Shown piece after piece: positions 12,843 through 23,761 of a stretch of 64,000 nucleotides of DNA. The notes beneath the pieces were generated by a model, which saw only the letters and a program-made list of their open reading frames with translations, was not told the DNA's origin and searched no databases. Location: the NCBI GenBank assembly GCA_941918925.1, contig OW799236.1, positions 81,804,213 through 81,868,212 on the forward strand, written 5' to 3'. Numbering within the stretch: position 1 is the first letter of the stretch; each line of letters opens with the position of its first letter. Both the position numbers and the translations under genes were made by a program. This DNA comes from Phyto melanocephala (Eukaryota; Arthropoda; Insecta; Diptera; Rhinophoridae).

Positions 12843-13825
12843 TACAAAAATCTCTGTTGGAAAAAAATATTTTTTTTTAATCGTATGATACCGTTTATGT
12901 GACCTCTATTGCTCCACATAGACTTACTTCCAAGAAAATACAGCTTTCTGATTATATCATGCTGCTGAATTGTATTATTTGCCATTGTGATTAATTAGTA
13001 ATGGAAGAATAAGTAATTGACAACGGATTTAAAAAACACCGCCAAAATATCGTAGTGACCATAAACTATCTACGTCCTTATCAATGTTCAACTTTAAAAC
13101 ACATGGAGTGCACCACTGTAATATTGTAAAATATCTCCAACATTGTTTACACTAAATATATCTACAACATGTTTTCATTGTTTTTTATTTTTTATTTTTT
13201 GTGTGTTAATAAAACTGTTTGTTTTGGCTAGCATAAAATAAGTACTTAATACTCAGCTTCATTGCATATATAAAAAAGGCTATAAGTAAGACAAACCGAA
13301 AACGTTTTAAAAGTACTAAAAAAAATACAAAAATTGCCAATAGGGGGTTATAAACTTAATTAATGAAAATGTTAAGAAAACTATTGATTTACAAAGTCAG
13401 TAAAGTAAAGTCAGTAGTTGATTCACTTAAGTGATAGTTTTATAAAAATCTCTTTCGTAGATTTCATGTCATGTCTTATAATTCATAATTTTTCTATATT
13501 ATTCTTTCTATATCAATATCATTGTTTGTAAATCTTCTATACGAGTAAACTTTATTATTAATTATATTAATTTAAGCATTTATAAGTACATAAAAGTTAA
13601 CTTAATCATATCATCTTTTCGAGACAGCATTTAGTTTAAGTGGGAGAAAACTTTGTAATTAATTATGTTTTAAGTTGTATTGATGTGTGGCAGTAGCTGT
13701 AATAACAAAACGCAGATTTATTTTAGAAGAAAGTGTCTATTTTATGTGTAATAATGTGGGACAATTTATGGTACTTTAGTAGAAGAAACTAATTCGTTTG
13801 TAACAAAACAATCGAAACAAAAAAC
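12843..13825. other. Intergenic, no gene recognised
   Basis: AT-rich sequence with no gene or repeat end that I can support. Confidence 0.5.
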
Positions 13826-14858
13826 AAGTAAGAGTGTTATATTCGGCCGTGCCGAATCTGATAATACCCTTCACCATCATGTACATAGGTATAATCTCAC
13901 ATCGTAGCTTAACCTATATTTCATGTTATACCCCTTTTTTCTTTATTATTTCCGACGCCATCCTCGATTTTGAATTTTTACGTTAAGTTAAGTGTATTTA
14001 ACTAGTCAAGCCCTTTAATTTGATATCCATATTGATGGGGTTAAAAAAATTGTATCCTCCATTTTGTTTTAGAAGCCATCTTGGATTTTACATTTTAGAA
14101 CAATTTACTGTATTCTACTGGTCAAGCCCTTTAATTTGATACCAATATTGAGGGGGTTCAAGAAGTAAAATTTAAAAATATCAGCTTTGGCTCATATATA
14201 AATTTATTGTCCGCCATTTTGTAGTGGCACCCAACATAAATTTAAAGTTTTTTATAATGCTTTTATTATCCTAGTCAAGTCCTTTCAGATGATACCAATA
14301 TTGACTCTCTCGGTTGTCTAGAATCTGAAAAAAATTGATTTTTGTTTGTAAATTTTTAGAATATATATTTTAAAAAAAATTTTTTTGCCTATAACTTTAC
14401 CGATAAGAGCCCGATTTATGCAAAATTTTACACGAATATCTGTAAAGGCATGTTATATCTACAAATAGTAGCAAAGGTACCTATAAATTATTCCATGGCT
14501 GAACAATTTTAATTTTGGTGGTAAAAATATAGGAAAAAACAGAGGCAGTCGTGTTTATTTGCTCATATCTCAGAAAGTTATCGCGCGATTGTGCTGAATT
14601 TCAATAGCAATTCATTCCCGGATATTTCTAAAAGATTGATACCATACACAGATCTGAGGAACATATGGTTGCTTCTACAAGTTGATTTCAACCAACACAC
14701 GGACAGACGGGCAGACGGTCAGGGCTTAATCGACTCCTCTATTCATAAGCTTTCAGAAAATATACTTTATACTTTATGGGGTCGGAAATGAAAATTGTAG
14801 AAATTACAAACGGAATGACAAAGCTATATATACCCTTGTGCACCACAGGTGAAGGGTG
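13826..14858 (+). repeat. Family A repeat, well preserved copy
   Basis: This copy is the best reference for family A. It starts AAGTAAGAGTGTTATATTCGG and carries the hairpin TTCGGCCGTGCCGAA, then an ATACCCTTCAC block. It ends GGTGAAGGGTGTAAT, the inverse of that block. Between them lie AAGCCCTTTNATTTGATA blocks, ACAGACGGGCAGACGG and TATGGGGTCGGAAATG. Reading the other way, the element would have subterminal inverted repeats and a stem-loop just before its 3' end, the layout described for Helentron-derived non-autonomous elements (DINE-1/HINE). That classification is inference; the repeat family itself is seen directly in at least ten copies. Confidence 0.8.
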
Positions 14859-14883
14859 TAATAAAAACTAACTTATTTAAAAA

Positions 14884-15638
14884 CAAGTAACAGTGCTATA
14901 TTCGGCCGTGCCGAATCTTATATACCCTTCACAACGTGTAGTCATGCAATAACAATTGTTTGTATCACCATTCATCCCATATAAAATACGTGCATACGTA
15001 CACGTTAGAATAAATGTGGCATCGAATCCCAGCTGAGCCAAAAAAATTTTATTTTATTTTATTTAATATATTATCTATATTTTATTATTTTTTTTATATT
15101 TTTTTTACATTTTTTTAAAAAATTTTTTTAGAAAAATTTTTAAAAAATTTTTTTAAATTTTTTTTTAAATTTTTTTTAAATTTTTTTTTTGTAGTTTTTT
15201 TTTATTATTTTTTTCTTATTTTTAATATTTTTTTTTTTTGTAATTTTTTTTGTTTGGTATGTTTTTTACATGTATGTATGTATGAATGTTGTTGTTGTAA
15301 TTGTGAAAAAAACGATGTGGTCGTGGTTTTTTGCTCATATCTCAGAAAGTTATGGGGCGATTGTGCTGAATTTCAATAGCGATTCATTCCTGGATATTTC
15401 CAAGAGATTGATACCATATACAGATCTGAGGAACATATAGTTGCTTCTAAAAGTTGATTTCAACCAACACACGGACAGACGGGCAGACGGACAGACGGTC
15501 AGGGCTTAATCGACTCCTCTATTCATAAGCTTTCAGAAAATATATACTTTATGGGGTCGGAAATGAAAATTGTAGAAATTACAAACGGAATGACAAAGCT
15601 ATATATACCCTTGTGCACCACAGGTGAAGGGTATAACA
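14884..15638 (+). repeat. Short family A variant with T-rich core
   Basis: It begins with the family A 5' block and hairpin (TTCGGCCGTGCCGAA) and ends with GGTGAAGGGTATAA, but the middle is replaced. There is a tRNA-like segment GTGGCATCGAATCCCAGC near 15013-15032 followed by about 200 bases of T-rich low-complexity DNA, then the family A 3' half from the CTCATATCTCAG block. The same variant occurs reversed at 22.2-23.8 kb and, more decayed, at 41.0-42.2 kb. Confidence 0.75.
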
Positions 15639-15749
15639 AGTAAGTGCGCTATATTCGGCCGTGCCGAATCTTATATACCCTTCACAACGTGTAGTCATGC
15701 AATAAGTATCACCATTCATCCCATATGAAATACGTACATACATATAAAC
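15639..15749 (+). repeat. Family A 5'-end fragment
   Basis: The first about 110 bases of a family A copy (hairpin, ATACCCTTCAC, then CACCATTCATCCCATATGA) follow directly on the preceding copy and are cut off at the start of the family B copy at 15750. Confidence 0.7.
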
Positions 15750-16147
15750 AAGTAAGAGCACTATATTCGGCTGTGCCGAATCTTTTATACCCACCACCAA
15801 TTTTGTGTACATTTAAAGCACAATATTTATTATTTTGTTAATCGCTATAGAATAATCTCTTTATAATAAAATATGTATCACTTTCTTTGTAGAGGGTGGT
15901 TAAATTTGAAGGGCCCATGTTGAAGGTGAACTACACCTAGTATTTAAATTTGTTTTCTGCATTTCACTTGACATTTCTCCATCTTCAAATTTACTCAATT
16001 TGATCCGCGGACAGATACACAAATAAGCAACGCTTTAAAGTTATTCAGGTTTTTTATAAAAATGGGCGTTCAAATAAAATTAAATAAAAATTAAATAAAT
16101 TTTTGTACAATTTATTAACTGTGCTGACACGTATATTCTTTTTCAAT

Positions 16148-17092
16148 ATGAGTTGTTCTAAACCAAAGTGCAGAAATAAGGCGGATGATCCAATGATTTC
16201 CTGTTGGCTGTGCAACGCAGTTTATCATGCAAAATGTGTTGACTTGGCAGCACGAACTGCAGACAATCTTCGTGAAGATAAAGGCTTACGTTGGTGCTGT
16301 AAAAAATTTATTATTTATGATGTTGAATTTTATTCATTTTTTAAAAATGCGCGAGATGAATTTGTCGGTATAAATAACGATCTAAAATGTTTATCCCAAA
16401 GATTTTTAAAATTCAAAGCATTATTTGATAATGCGTCATTCTCGCCCAAAAGAAAGAAAACAACTCCAACTTTAAACTCTTCACCTCCTGTTATGTCTAC
16501 TAACAACTCTTCTGTTGATCAAAACACTTCCGATAATTTACCTCGTCCGAGTCCGTCTACTATTTCTTCCATAGTTAATGTACCTGTAAAACCATCTCAA
16601 AATCCGAAAACTAATCCCTCGTTATTTTCATCGTCTCTCCCTCATAACACCGAAATATTACAACCTAATACTTATCGTATTCAACAGATTGCAAGTAATT
16701 TAAATTTTCAAAACGACATTCAACAAATTAATTCACATCCTCCGGCTGTGGTTTCTAGTCCGTTAAATAATCCTGGAATACTTAAAGTAATTTCTCCAAA
16801 GAAAACAATTTTCGCTGCTCGTTTTTCATCTGATACTACTTCTAACGCTGTTGCTGACTACATTAAATTAAAGCTTGGATACGATTGTGAATTATCTGTT
16901 TTTAAATTCAACTATTCGGAAAAACGGAGTAAATCTTCTTTTAAAATCATCGTACCAGAGGAATATTTTAATATTATTGTCAATCCTGAGTTTTGGCCAC
17001 CCAATGCTATAATACGTGAATATGAATATAGAAATGCTTCTCGTTCTGATATCGTTTATTTACCTACTCAAAATAATACCCAAAAAAACTAA
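16148..17092 (+). CDS. LINE ORF1 protein with PHD-like zinc finger
   Basis: ORF1 proteins of LINEs bind the element RNA in the retrotransposition particle. I start at 16148 because the zinc finger begins there (SCSKPKCRNK); an upstream in-frame ATG at 16103 would add 15 hydrophobic residues. Residues about 3-50 hold a C4HC3-like array: CSKPKC, CWLC, HAKC and WCC. A serine/proline/asparagine-rich linker follows, then a C-terminal domain (about residues 215-300, KTIFAARFSS...FKIIVPEEYFNIIV) of the type that follows PHD fingers in CR1-like ORF1 proteins. The frame of 314 residues is intact. ORF2 follows with essentially no spacer. Confidence 0.8.
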   Translation: MSCSKPKCRNKADDPMISCWLCNAVYHAKCVDLAARTADNLREDKGLRWCCKKFIIYDVEFYSFFKNARDEFVGINNDLKCLSQRFLKFKALFDNASFSPKRKKTTPTLNSSPPVMSTNNSSVDQNTSDNLPRPSPSTISSIVNVPVKPSQNPKTNPSLFSSSLPHNTEILQPNTYRIQQIASNLNFQNDIQQINSHPPAVVSSPLNNPGILKVISPKKTIFAARFSSDTTSNAVADYIKLKLGYDCELSVFKFNYSEKRSKSSFKIIVPEEYFNIIVNPEFWPPNAIIREYEYRNASRSDIVYLPTQNNTQKN

Positions 17093-19950
17093 ATAATTTT
17101 TCTACCGATAATCTTATTAATATTGTTTACCAAAATGTCCGTGGCCTTAATACGAAATTAACCACTCTTTATGCAAATAGTTTTGATTTTTCATACCACA
17201 TCATTGTCTTTACTGAAACCTGGTTAAACGATAAGAAATGTATTAATAACAACGAAATATTATCTTCAAAATACCAAATATTCAGACATGATCGATCACA
17301 TAAGTTGGGTGGAGGTGTGCTCATTGCCGCACATAACAATTTTCGTTGTGAAGAAATCAATGTTATACTTAACGATGACATCGAATTTGTCGCTGTAAAA
17401 ATTCGACTGAGAAATACAAATTTATATATTACATGCTCATACATTCCTCCAAACTCTTCTCTGGATATATACAATAATCACATCTTTGCCATTGAATTTG
17501 TTTTGCAACAATCTATTCCATCTGATTTATTTATTGTTTTGGGAGATTTTAATCTACCTAACATATCGTGGAATAAATCTTCAGAAATAAACTATCTAAT
17601 TCCTACAGTTTCAAATGAATTTATTCACTCACTCACAAGCTATGGACTTTTTCAAATTAACTATGAAAACAATATTAATGGAAAACTTCTTGATCTTGCA
17701 TTTGTCAACCAGCCGATGGATATATTTTTACATAAAACACTTCCCGTTACTTACCCTGAAGATCGTTATCATCCTACATTAAAATTGGAAATATTTAATT
17801 TATTAAGCTTACCTGTTTTACTTCCTAACAAAATTAAACCCCATAAAGTTTTTTGCTTTTCTCGTGCAAACTATCAGATGCTTAACTCTTTGCTATCAAA
17901 CGTTAACTGGGATAGTATAATCTCTATCGAAAACTTAGATGATGTTGTTTCTCTCTTCTATTCAACATTACGCCGCTGCATTTCTGAAACTGTCCCAAAA
18001 ATTACAATTAGAAACAACAATATTGGGCCACCCTGAAATAATAAGTATCTCCGAACTATTAAAAACAGGAAAAACAAGTTATATAAGAAATATAAAAGGA
18101 CCGGATCATCTGTAGAATATACCAAATACTGTATTGCTCGTTCTTACTACAATTTGGCAAATAAATCTGCATACGACAACTATATAATCCGTATGATGTC
18201 GAAAATGAGATCAAATCCTAAATCGTTTTATAAATTTGTGAACTCTAAACGGCGATCGTCCGTTAATCCTAAATACTATAAATATGGATCAAATGACGCT
18301 GATGATGACGTTTCTATTTCCAATTTGTTTGCTGATTTTTTTTCAACTACCTACTCTAAAAAAGTATATAATAACATAACATCTTACCCATTTAATATAC
18401 CTCAATCATCTGGTGTACAATTCTCTTTTATTACTTATAAAACGACTCTTTCAAATTTATTATCACTAAATAATTCGTTTAATGCTGGTCCAGATGAAAT
18501 ACCAAATTGCGTTCTAAAAAATTGTGCAGAAAATTTATGTTACCCGCTTACTGCTATCTTTAACAAATCCATTAAATTAGGATACGTACCATTGATTTGG
18601 AAATTATCGTATATAATTCCGTTGTTTAAAAATGGAAGCAAAATTGAGATATCAAACTATCGTGGCATTGCTAAGCTGAGTGATATTCCCAAACTTTTTG
18701 AAAAAATTTTAACTGATAATTTATACTATCAAATTTCTTCGATTTTGTCACCGTGCCAACATGGCTTTTGTAAACATCGCTCTACAACGACTAATATTTT
18801 GGAGCTAACTACTACAATAAATGATGGTTTTATAAATAATATGCAAACTGATGCTATCTACACAGATTTTAGTAAAGCTTTTGATAAGGTAAACCATGAT
18901 CTCTTGCTTAACAAATTGTCATTAATGGGATTTACGGATATGACAATAAAATGGTTAAGATCATACTTGTCTTTAAGAACTCAACAAGTTAAGTATGGAA
19001 GTGCTACGTCTAATGCTATCAAAGTTCCTTCTGGTGTTCCGCAAGGTAGCCACCTTGGTCCTATTTTATTTACCTTATTCATAAACGATCTACCTTCAGT
19101 TATTCAGCACTCTAAAGTTTTGATGTATGTCGATGATGTCAAAATTTTTCGTTCTTCTAATAATCCCGAAGATCAACTTTTCCTTCAATCTGATATTGGC
19201 AAATTGGTAAATTGGTGTGAAATCAACTTAATGGAGCTGAATATAAAAAAATGTAAGCATATGTCCTTTTTCAGAATTAAGAAATTGGATTTATTTTATT
19301 GCATAAATGAGTGTAAACTTGATAAAGTTCTGAATTTTCTTGATCTTGGTATTTTGCTTGATCACCAATTAAATTTTCGTGACCATATTTCTTTAATTGT
19401 TAACAAAGCAAATGGTGTACTTGGATTTATGAAGAGGTGGTGCAAGGAATTTCTAGATCCTTATATTACGAAACAATTATATTCATCGTTAGTTCGACCT
19501 ATTCTAGAATATGGATCGATTATTTGGGATCCTTGCTATAATATTCATATTGATAGTATTGAGTCTGTACAAAAGAAGTTTTTAATATTTTGTCTTCGTG
19601 GCCTTGGATGGAATTCGTTTTTACTACCTTCATACGAAAGCAGACTCTGTCTTATAAAATTACTAACTTTAAAAAGTCGTCGTTCAATGCTGAGTTTTTC
19701 TTTTGTGCTGGGCCTAATTCAAGGCGATATCGACTCAGAATTCATGCTAAGTAAAATATCATTTAATGTTCCAACCAGACCAACTCGAAATTTCCGTTTT
19801 ATTAACTTAAAATACTATAGAACCAACTATGCTAATAATGATCCTCTTCGTCGTATATGTGAAAACTTTAATAATTATTATCACCTTATTGGCCTTAATG
19901 AAAGTAAAGAAATTGTTAAAAGAAATATCATTTTATATTTAAATCGTTGA
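17089..19950 (+). pseudogene. LINE ORF2 (endonuclease + reverse transcriptase), one nonsense codon
   Basis: ORF2 nicks the target and copies the RNA into DNA. The frame is open from ORF1's end with no early ATG, suggesting re-initiation or coupled translation after ORF1. The APE-type endonuclease shows QNVRGLNTK, FTETWLND, a GGG segment and LGDFNLPNISW. A single in-frame TGA at 18034-18036 interrupts it just after the endonuclease, where related proteins commonly have a Trp after Pro-Pro. The same frame then continues to 19950 with reverse transcriptase motifs: YTDFSKAFDKVNHDLL, SGVPQGSHLGP and YVDD (19126-19137; many relatives have YADD). A conserved C-terminal region (MKRWCKEFLDPYITKQLYSSL) follows. 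It is otherwise undamaged, so recently inactivated. Confidence 0.8.
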
Positions 19951-22636
19951 ATTATTATTGAATATTATTTTATATATAACCTTAATTTTGTTTTGTTATT
20001 TTACATACTTTAGTCTGTAAGGATTATTATCTATAGACAATAAATTAAATAAATAAATAAATAAAAAAAAAAATCAAAATGAATTTTGTGCACTTTGTAA
20101 TTCTTTTGATCAACATAATCGTTCAAATTCGTCCACAATCGGGAGAATTGTAACAAATATGTAAATTTCTGCAAAACAGGTCTGTATAAAATGTTAGAAA
20201 ATCTGTGAATGCCTTCTTAGTGCGTTGAATGGGAACCACTGCTGGTTTTTGCGATAGTGTGGCAAAAGAGCAGTCAACAATTGAGCATCAACATTGTCAT
20301 TGAAAATTTGGACCATCAGATAGAGGAGTGGCGCCAAGGATGGGGGGGGATGGCCATTTGGCCGATATTTTGTTCCATACATAATTGAACCATAAAAATA
20401 TTATAATTACAAAAAGAAATAATAATATCCTAAATAATTTGTGTTTTATTTAAATTCAACATCGGTTCTTAAAATTTAACCACCCTTTATAACTTCGACA
20501 TGCGACTTAAATGCTTTTGTAAATGTAGTCTTTCAATGAAAGTGGACGTTAAAGTAGGCGTGTCAATAAAGTTTCTGCTAACAAATACAACTTAGAAATT
20601 TCAATATAGTCCTTTATTTTCCCAAAAACTTTGTCAATAGAGAAATTACATGAATTTAGGATAAACCGTTACATGGGAGGTAGGCGTTAAAGTGGGCGTG
20701 TCACCTAAACTTTTTGGCACAACAATTACATTGATTAGAATGATATATGTAGCAAATTTCATCATCATACCTCTAATTTTGTTGGTTTTATGAGCTTTTA
20801 GATTTCATTAACGGTAGATAACGTGAAAAGTGGGCGTTATAGTAGGCGTGTCAAAGTTATTTTTGCGAATGAGTACAACTTAGATGTTTCAATATAGCCC
20901 TTTATTATTCCAAAATCTTTATTAATAGAGAAATAATATGAATTTTAGGTAAAACGTTATATGAGAGGTGGGCGTAAAAGTAGGCGTGGCACCTTAATTT
21001 TCTGGCACAGTAATGACATTGCCTAGAAGGATATACGCAGCAAATTTTATCATCATACCTCTAATTTTGGCGGTTTTATGAGCTTTTAAATTTCATTAAC
21101 GGTAGATACCTTGAAAAGTGGGCGTTATAGTAGGCGTGTCAAAGTTATTTTTGCGAATGAGTACAACTTAGGTGTTTCAATATAGCTTTTTAGTATTCCA
21201 AAATCTTTATTAATAGAGAAATTATATGAATTTTAGGTAAAACGTTATATGGGAGGTGGGCGTAAAAGCAGGCGTGGCCCCTTAATTTTCTGGCACAGTA
21301 ATGACACTGCCTAGAGGGATATACGTAGCAAATTTTATCATCATACCTCTAATTTTGGCGGTTTTATGAGCTTTTAAATTTCATTAACGGTAGATAACGT
21401 GAAAAGTGGGCGTTATAGTAGGCGTGTCAAAGTTATTTTTGCGAATAATTACAACTTAGGTGTTTCAATATAGCCCTTTATTATTCCAAAATCTTTATTA
21501 ATAGAGAAATTATATGAATTTTAGTTAAAACGTTATATGGGAGGTGGGCGTAAAAGTAGGCGTGGCACCTTAATTTTCTGTCACAGTAATATTATTGCCT
21601 AGGGGATATACGTAGCAAATTTTATGATCATACCTCTAATTTTGGCGGTTTTATGAGCTTTTAAATTTCATTAACGGTAGATAACGTGAAAAGTGGGCGT
21701 TATGGTAGGCGTGTCAAAATTGTTTTTGCGAATGAGTACAACCTAGATGTTTCAATATAGCCCTTTATTATTCCAGAATCTTTATTTATATAGAAATTAT
21801 ATGAATTTTAGGTAAAACGTTATATGGGAGGTGGGCGTAAAAGTGAGCGTGGCACATTGATTTTCCGTCACAAAAAAGAGTCTCACCAAAAAGCAAAGTG
21901 TGCAAAATTTCAGAGTCGTACATTCAATTTTGTTGCTTTTATGACGTTTTTGTTTTTAAATATACCGAAAAATACACTGTGCGGTATAAATTTTCGTACA
22001 TTTTGATCGATAACTCTTTTCCTAATCCATAAATTTAAGCGATTTTCAGGAAAAATATTCTTTTGACTCGATAAATATGTATTCGAAGTTTCATGACTCT
22101 ACGTTAATGCGTCTGGACACAATTCCATTTTATTCGATGTGCGAAGGACACGGTTTTTTCGACCTACTCTTGCTTTACGAGCTATAACTCTCTTCCTAAT
22201 ATTCCGATATAGCCCATTTTTGAACTTTTTGAAGCCCCCCGACATTGCTTGGACCCGGGTCAGGTATTTAAATATCAGAAATATTTGGGAGTAGATCGGT
22301 ATTGAAAATCAGAAACATAGGTACATAAAAAACTGAGATATGAGCAAAAACCCACGACCACCTCGATTTTTTTTTTCACAAAAACAAAATTACAACAACA
22401 ACATACATAAGTACATACAAACGTGTATACTGGTTAGAGAAAACGTGGCATCAAATCCCAGCTAAGCCAAAAAAAAATTTTTTTTATATTTTTTTTTTTT
22501 ATTTTTTTTTAAATTTTTTTTTTATTTTTATTTTTTATTTAATATATTATTTATATATTTATTTTTTTTTAATTTTTTTTTTATTTTTTTTTTAAATTTT
22601 TTTTTTCAAATTTTTTTTTGTTTTATATTTATTATA

Positions 22637-23482
22637 CAGTATTGTTCGAAACCTAAGCAACTTTTTCCCACTAAGTAATAATAGACTCATATCTTCTCTT
22701 TAAATAAATTTAAAGAAAATATTTTTTTTATTTACTACTACAAAATGTGTCTATAACCTAAAAATAACAACAAAAATTAAATTCCATTCTTTTCGAAGTT
22801 ATAATAAAATAAAAAAAAAATTAACTTAAAAATTCGCTGTTCAAAACCTAAGCAACTTTTAGTATTTGGTATGATATCCTTTGTTTCTTACGACCTCAGC
22901 GCATCTTTTGGGCATAGATTCAATAAGATTTGATAGAATAGATGTTGGTATAGCTTCCCACTCTGATTTTAGACAACTCTCCGTCTTAAAATTCTAAATA
23001 GGTTCTCTATGGGTTTCAAGTCTGGTGATTGAGCTTGCCAACCCAAAACTGAAACCCCATTAGCTGATAACCAATCATTGACCAACTTCGATGAGTGTTT
23101 TGGGTCATTGTCATGTTGAAACACCCATCGAAGTGGCATTTCCCACTCAGCATAGTTAAGCATGTGAGTTGCTAAAATGTCTCTGTAAACAAAACGGTCC
23201 ATTTTTGTTTGAATTTCTACAAAGGGACCAACACCACTGGCCGAAAAACAAGTCCAAACCATCACATTACCACCCCTATGCTTTATTGTGGCTTTTGAGT
23301 ACCGGGGATGTAGCCGCTTTCCTTTTGGTTTTCTCACGTGGCAAACTCCATCTGAATTTAGTAAGTTGAATTTAGATTCATCACTAAACAAAACAGTTCT
23401 CATATGGATTGGACTATGTCCAAATGATATGAGTCTATTATCACTTTGTGGGAAAAAGTTGCTTAGGTTTCGAACAATACTG
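22637..23482 (-). mobile_element. Tc1 element with 57-bp terminal repeats
   Basis: Near-identical inverted ends start CAGTATTGTTCGAAACCTAA on each side and extend about 57 bp with a few mismatches. TA flanks both sides (22635-22636 and 23483-23484). A further copy of the motif GTTCAAAACCTAAGCAACT lies internally near 22839-22857, giving the doubled-repeat end structure of many Tc1 elements. At 846 bp it is about half the usual length because the N-terminal part of the transposase gene has been deleted. Confidence 0.85.
22859..23403 (-). pseudogene. Tc1 transposase, N-terminally deleted and frameshifted
   Basis: Tc1 transposases cut and paste the element with a DDE catalytic triad. The remaining frame starts at 23403 and shows all three catalytic positions in context: VLFSDESKF (first Asp), QHDNDPKH (second Asp) and SPDLKPIENLF (Glu). 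The DNA-binding paired-type helix-turn-helix domains are missing. After LFRILRRRVV the frame ends at 22969, but the neighbouring frame continues with KSEWEAIPTSILSNLIESMP to a stop at 22859-22861, which is the family C-terminus. A small indel therefore broke the gene near 22985. It is not active. Confidence 0.85.
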
Positions 23483-23761
23483 TATTTATATATGTATTTT
23501 AATTATTTTTTTTTAAATTTTTTTTAAAATTTTTTTTTTATGTTTTTTATTTTTTCTTTTAACACACATACATAAAGTTATAATTTTAAAATGGGATGTA
23601 TTTATATATGTATGTTTTTTATATTTATGTACGTATTTCTTATGGGATGAATGGTGATACAAACTACTGTTATTGCATGACTACACGTTGTGAAGGGTAT
23701 ATAAGATTCGTCACGGCCGAATATAGCGCTCTTACTTGTTCACTGTATGAAGGGTATAACA

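Larger units (their letters stand above)
16076..20070 (+). mobile_element. CR1-like LINE, near full length
   Basis: This roughly 4-kb non-LTR retrotransposon has two frames and a 3' tail of TAAA repeats running into poly(A) (about 20038-20070). The MITE sequence around it is continuous with the intact MITE at 28.5 kb once the insert is removed. A short AAAT (perhaps CAAAT) is repeated at both edges. ORF1 carries a PHD-type zinc finger, described for CR1-like LINEs, and ORF2 carries endonuclease and reverse transcriptase. The 5' boundary may be slightly truncated. Confidence 0.8.
15892..20487. mobile_element. Tc1/mariner-type MITE, split by a LINE
   Basis: The inverted ends are GAGGGTGGTTAAATTTGAAG on the left and TCTTAAAATTTAACCACCCTT on the right. 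TA flanks both sides, and the empty site is seen in the family B copy at 24360-24380. The MITE itself is about 0.6 kb, as in the intact copy at 28384-28998; here it is split by the LINE at about 16076-20070. No intact transposase is encoded. The TA target suggests cross-mobilisation by a Tc1/mariner transposase. Confidence 0.75.
15750..22218 (+). repeat. Family B repeat interrupted by nested insertions
   Basis: Family B starts AAGTAAGAGCACTATATTCGG, with hairpin TTCGGCTGTGCCGAA and TTATACCCACCACC. This copy runs 15750-15891, is interrupted by a TA-flanked MITE carrying a LINE (15892-20487), and resumes at 20490. The resumed part contains at least four tandem copies of a roughly 288-bp unit (GTGGGCGTTATAGTAGGCGTG recurring near 20830, 21117, 21407 and 21691). 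The normal family B right end is missing: the copy breaks off near 22218 into a reversed family A copy. Confidence 0.8.
22219..23757 (-). repeat. Family A short variant, reversed, carrying a Tc1 element
   Basis: Read on the minus strand this matches the T-rich family A variant at 14884-15638. The family A hairpin lies near 23711-23726 (slightly mutated, CGTCACGGCCGAA), preceded by GGGTATATAAG. The CTCAGTTTTTTATG/GAGATATGAGC block is near 22340, and the T-rich core flanks a Tc1 insertion. The tRNA-like segment ACGTGGCATCAAATCCCAGC (22443-22462) is present in the plus orientation. The junction with family B lies near 22218. Confidence 0.65.

Noticed and set aside
15006..15036. Possible tRNA gene
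   Set aside because: Only B-box-like and weak A-box-like sequence; no cloverleaf with acceptor and anticodon stems can be formed.
20826..21990. Regular repeats resembling a CRISPR array
   Set aside because: Units are about 288 bp and contiguous without spacers, inside a eukaryotic transposon family.
21824..22006. 60-codon frame repeated almost identically at 29760-29942
   Set aside because: Its conservation simply reflects two copies of the non-coding family B repeat; the other B copies break it.
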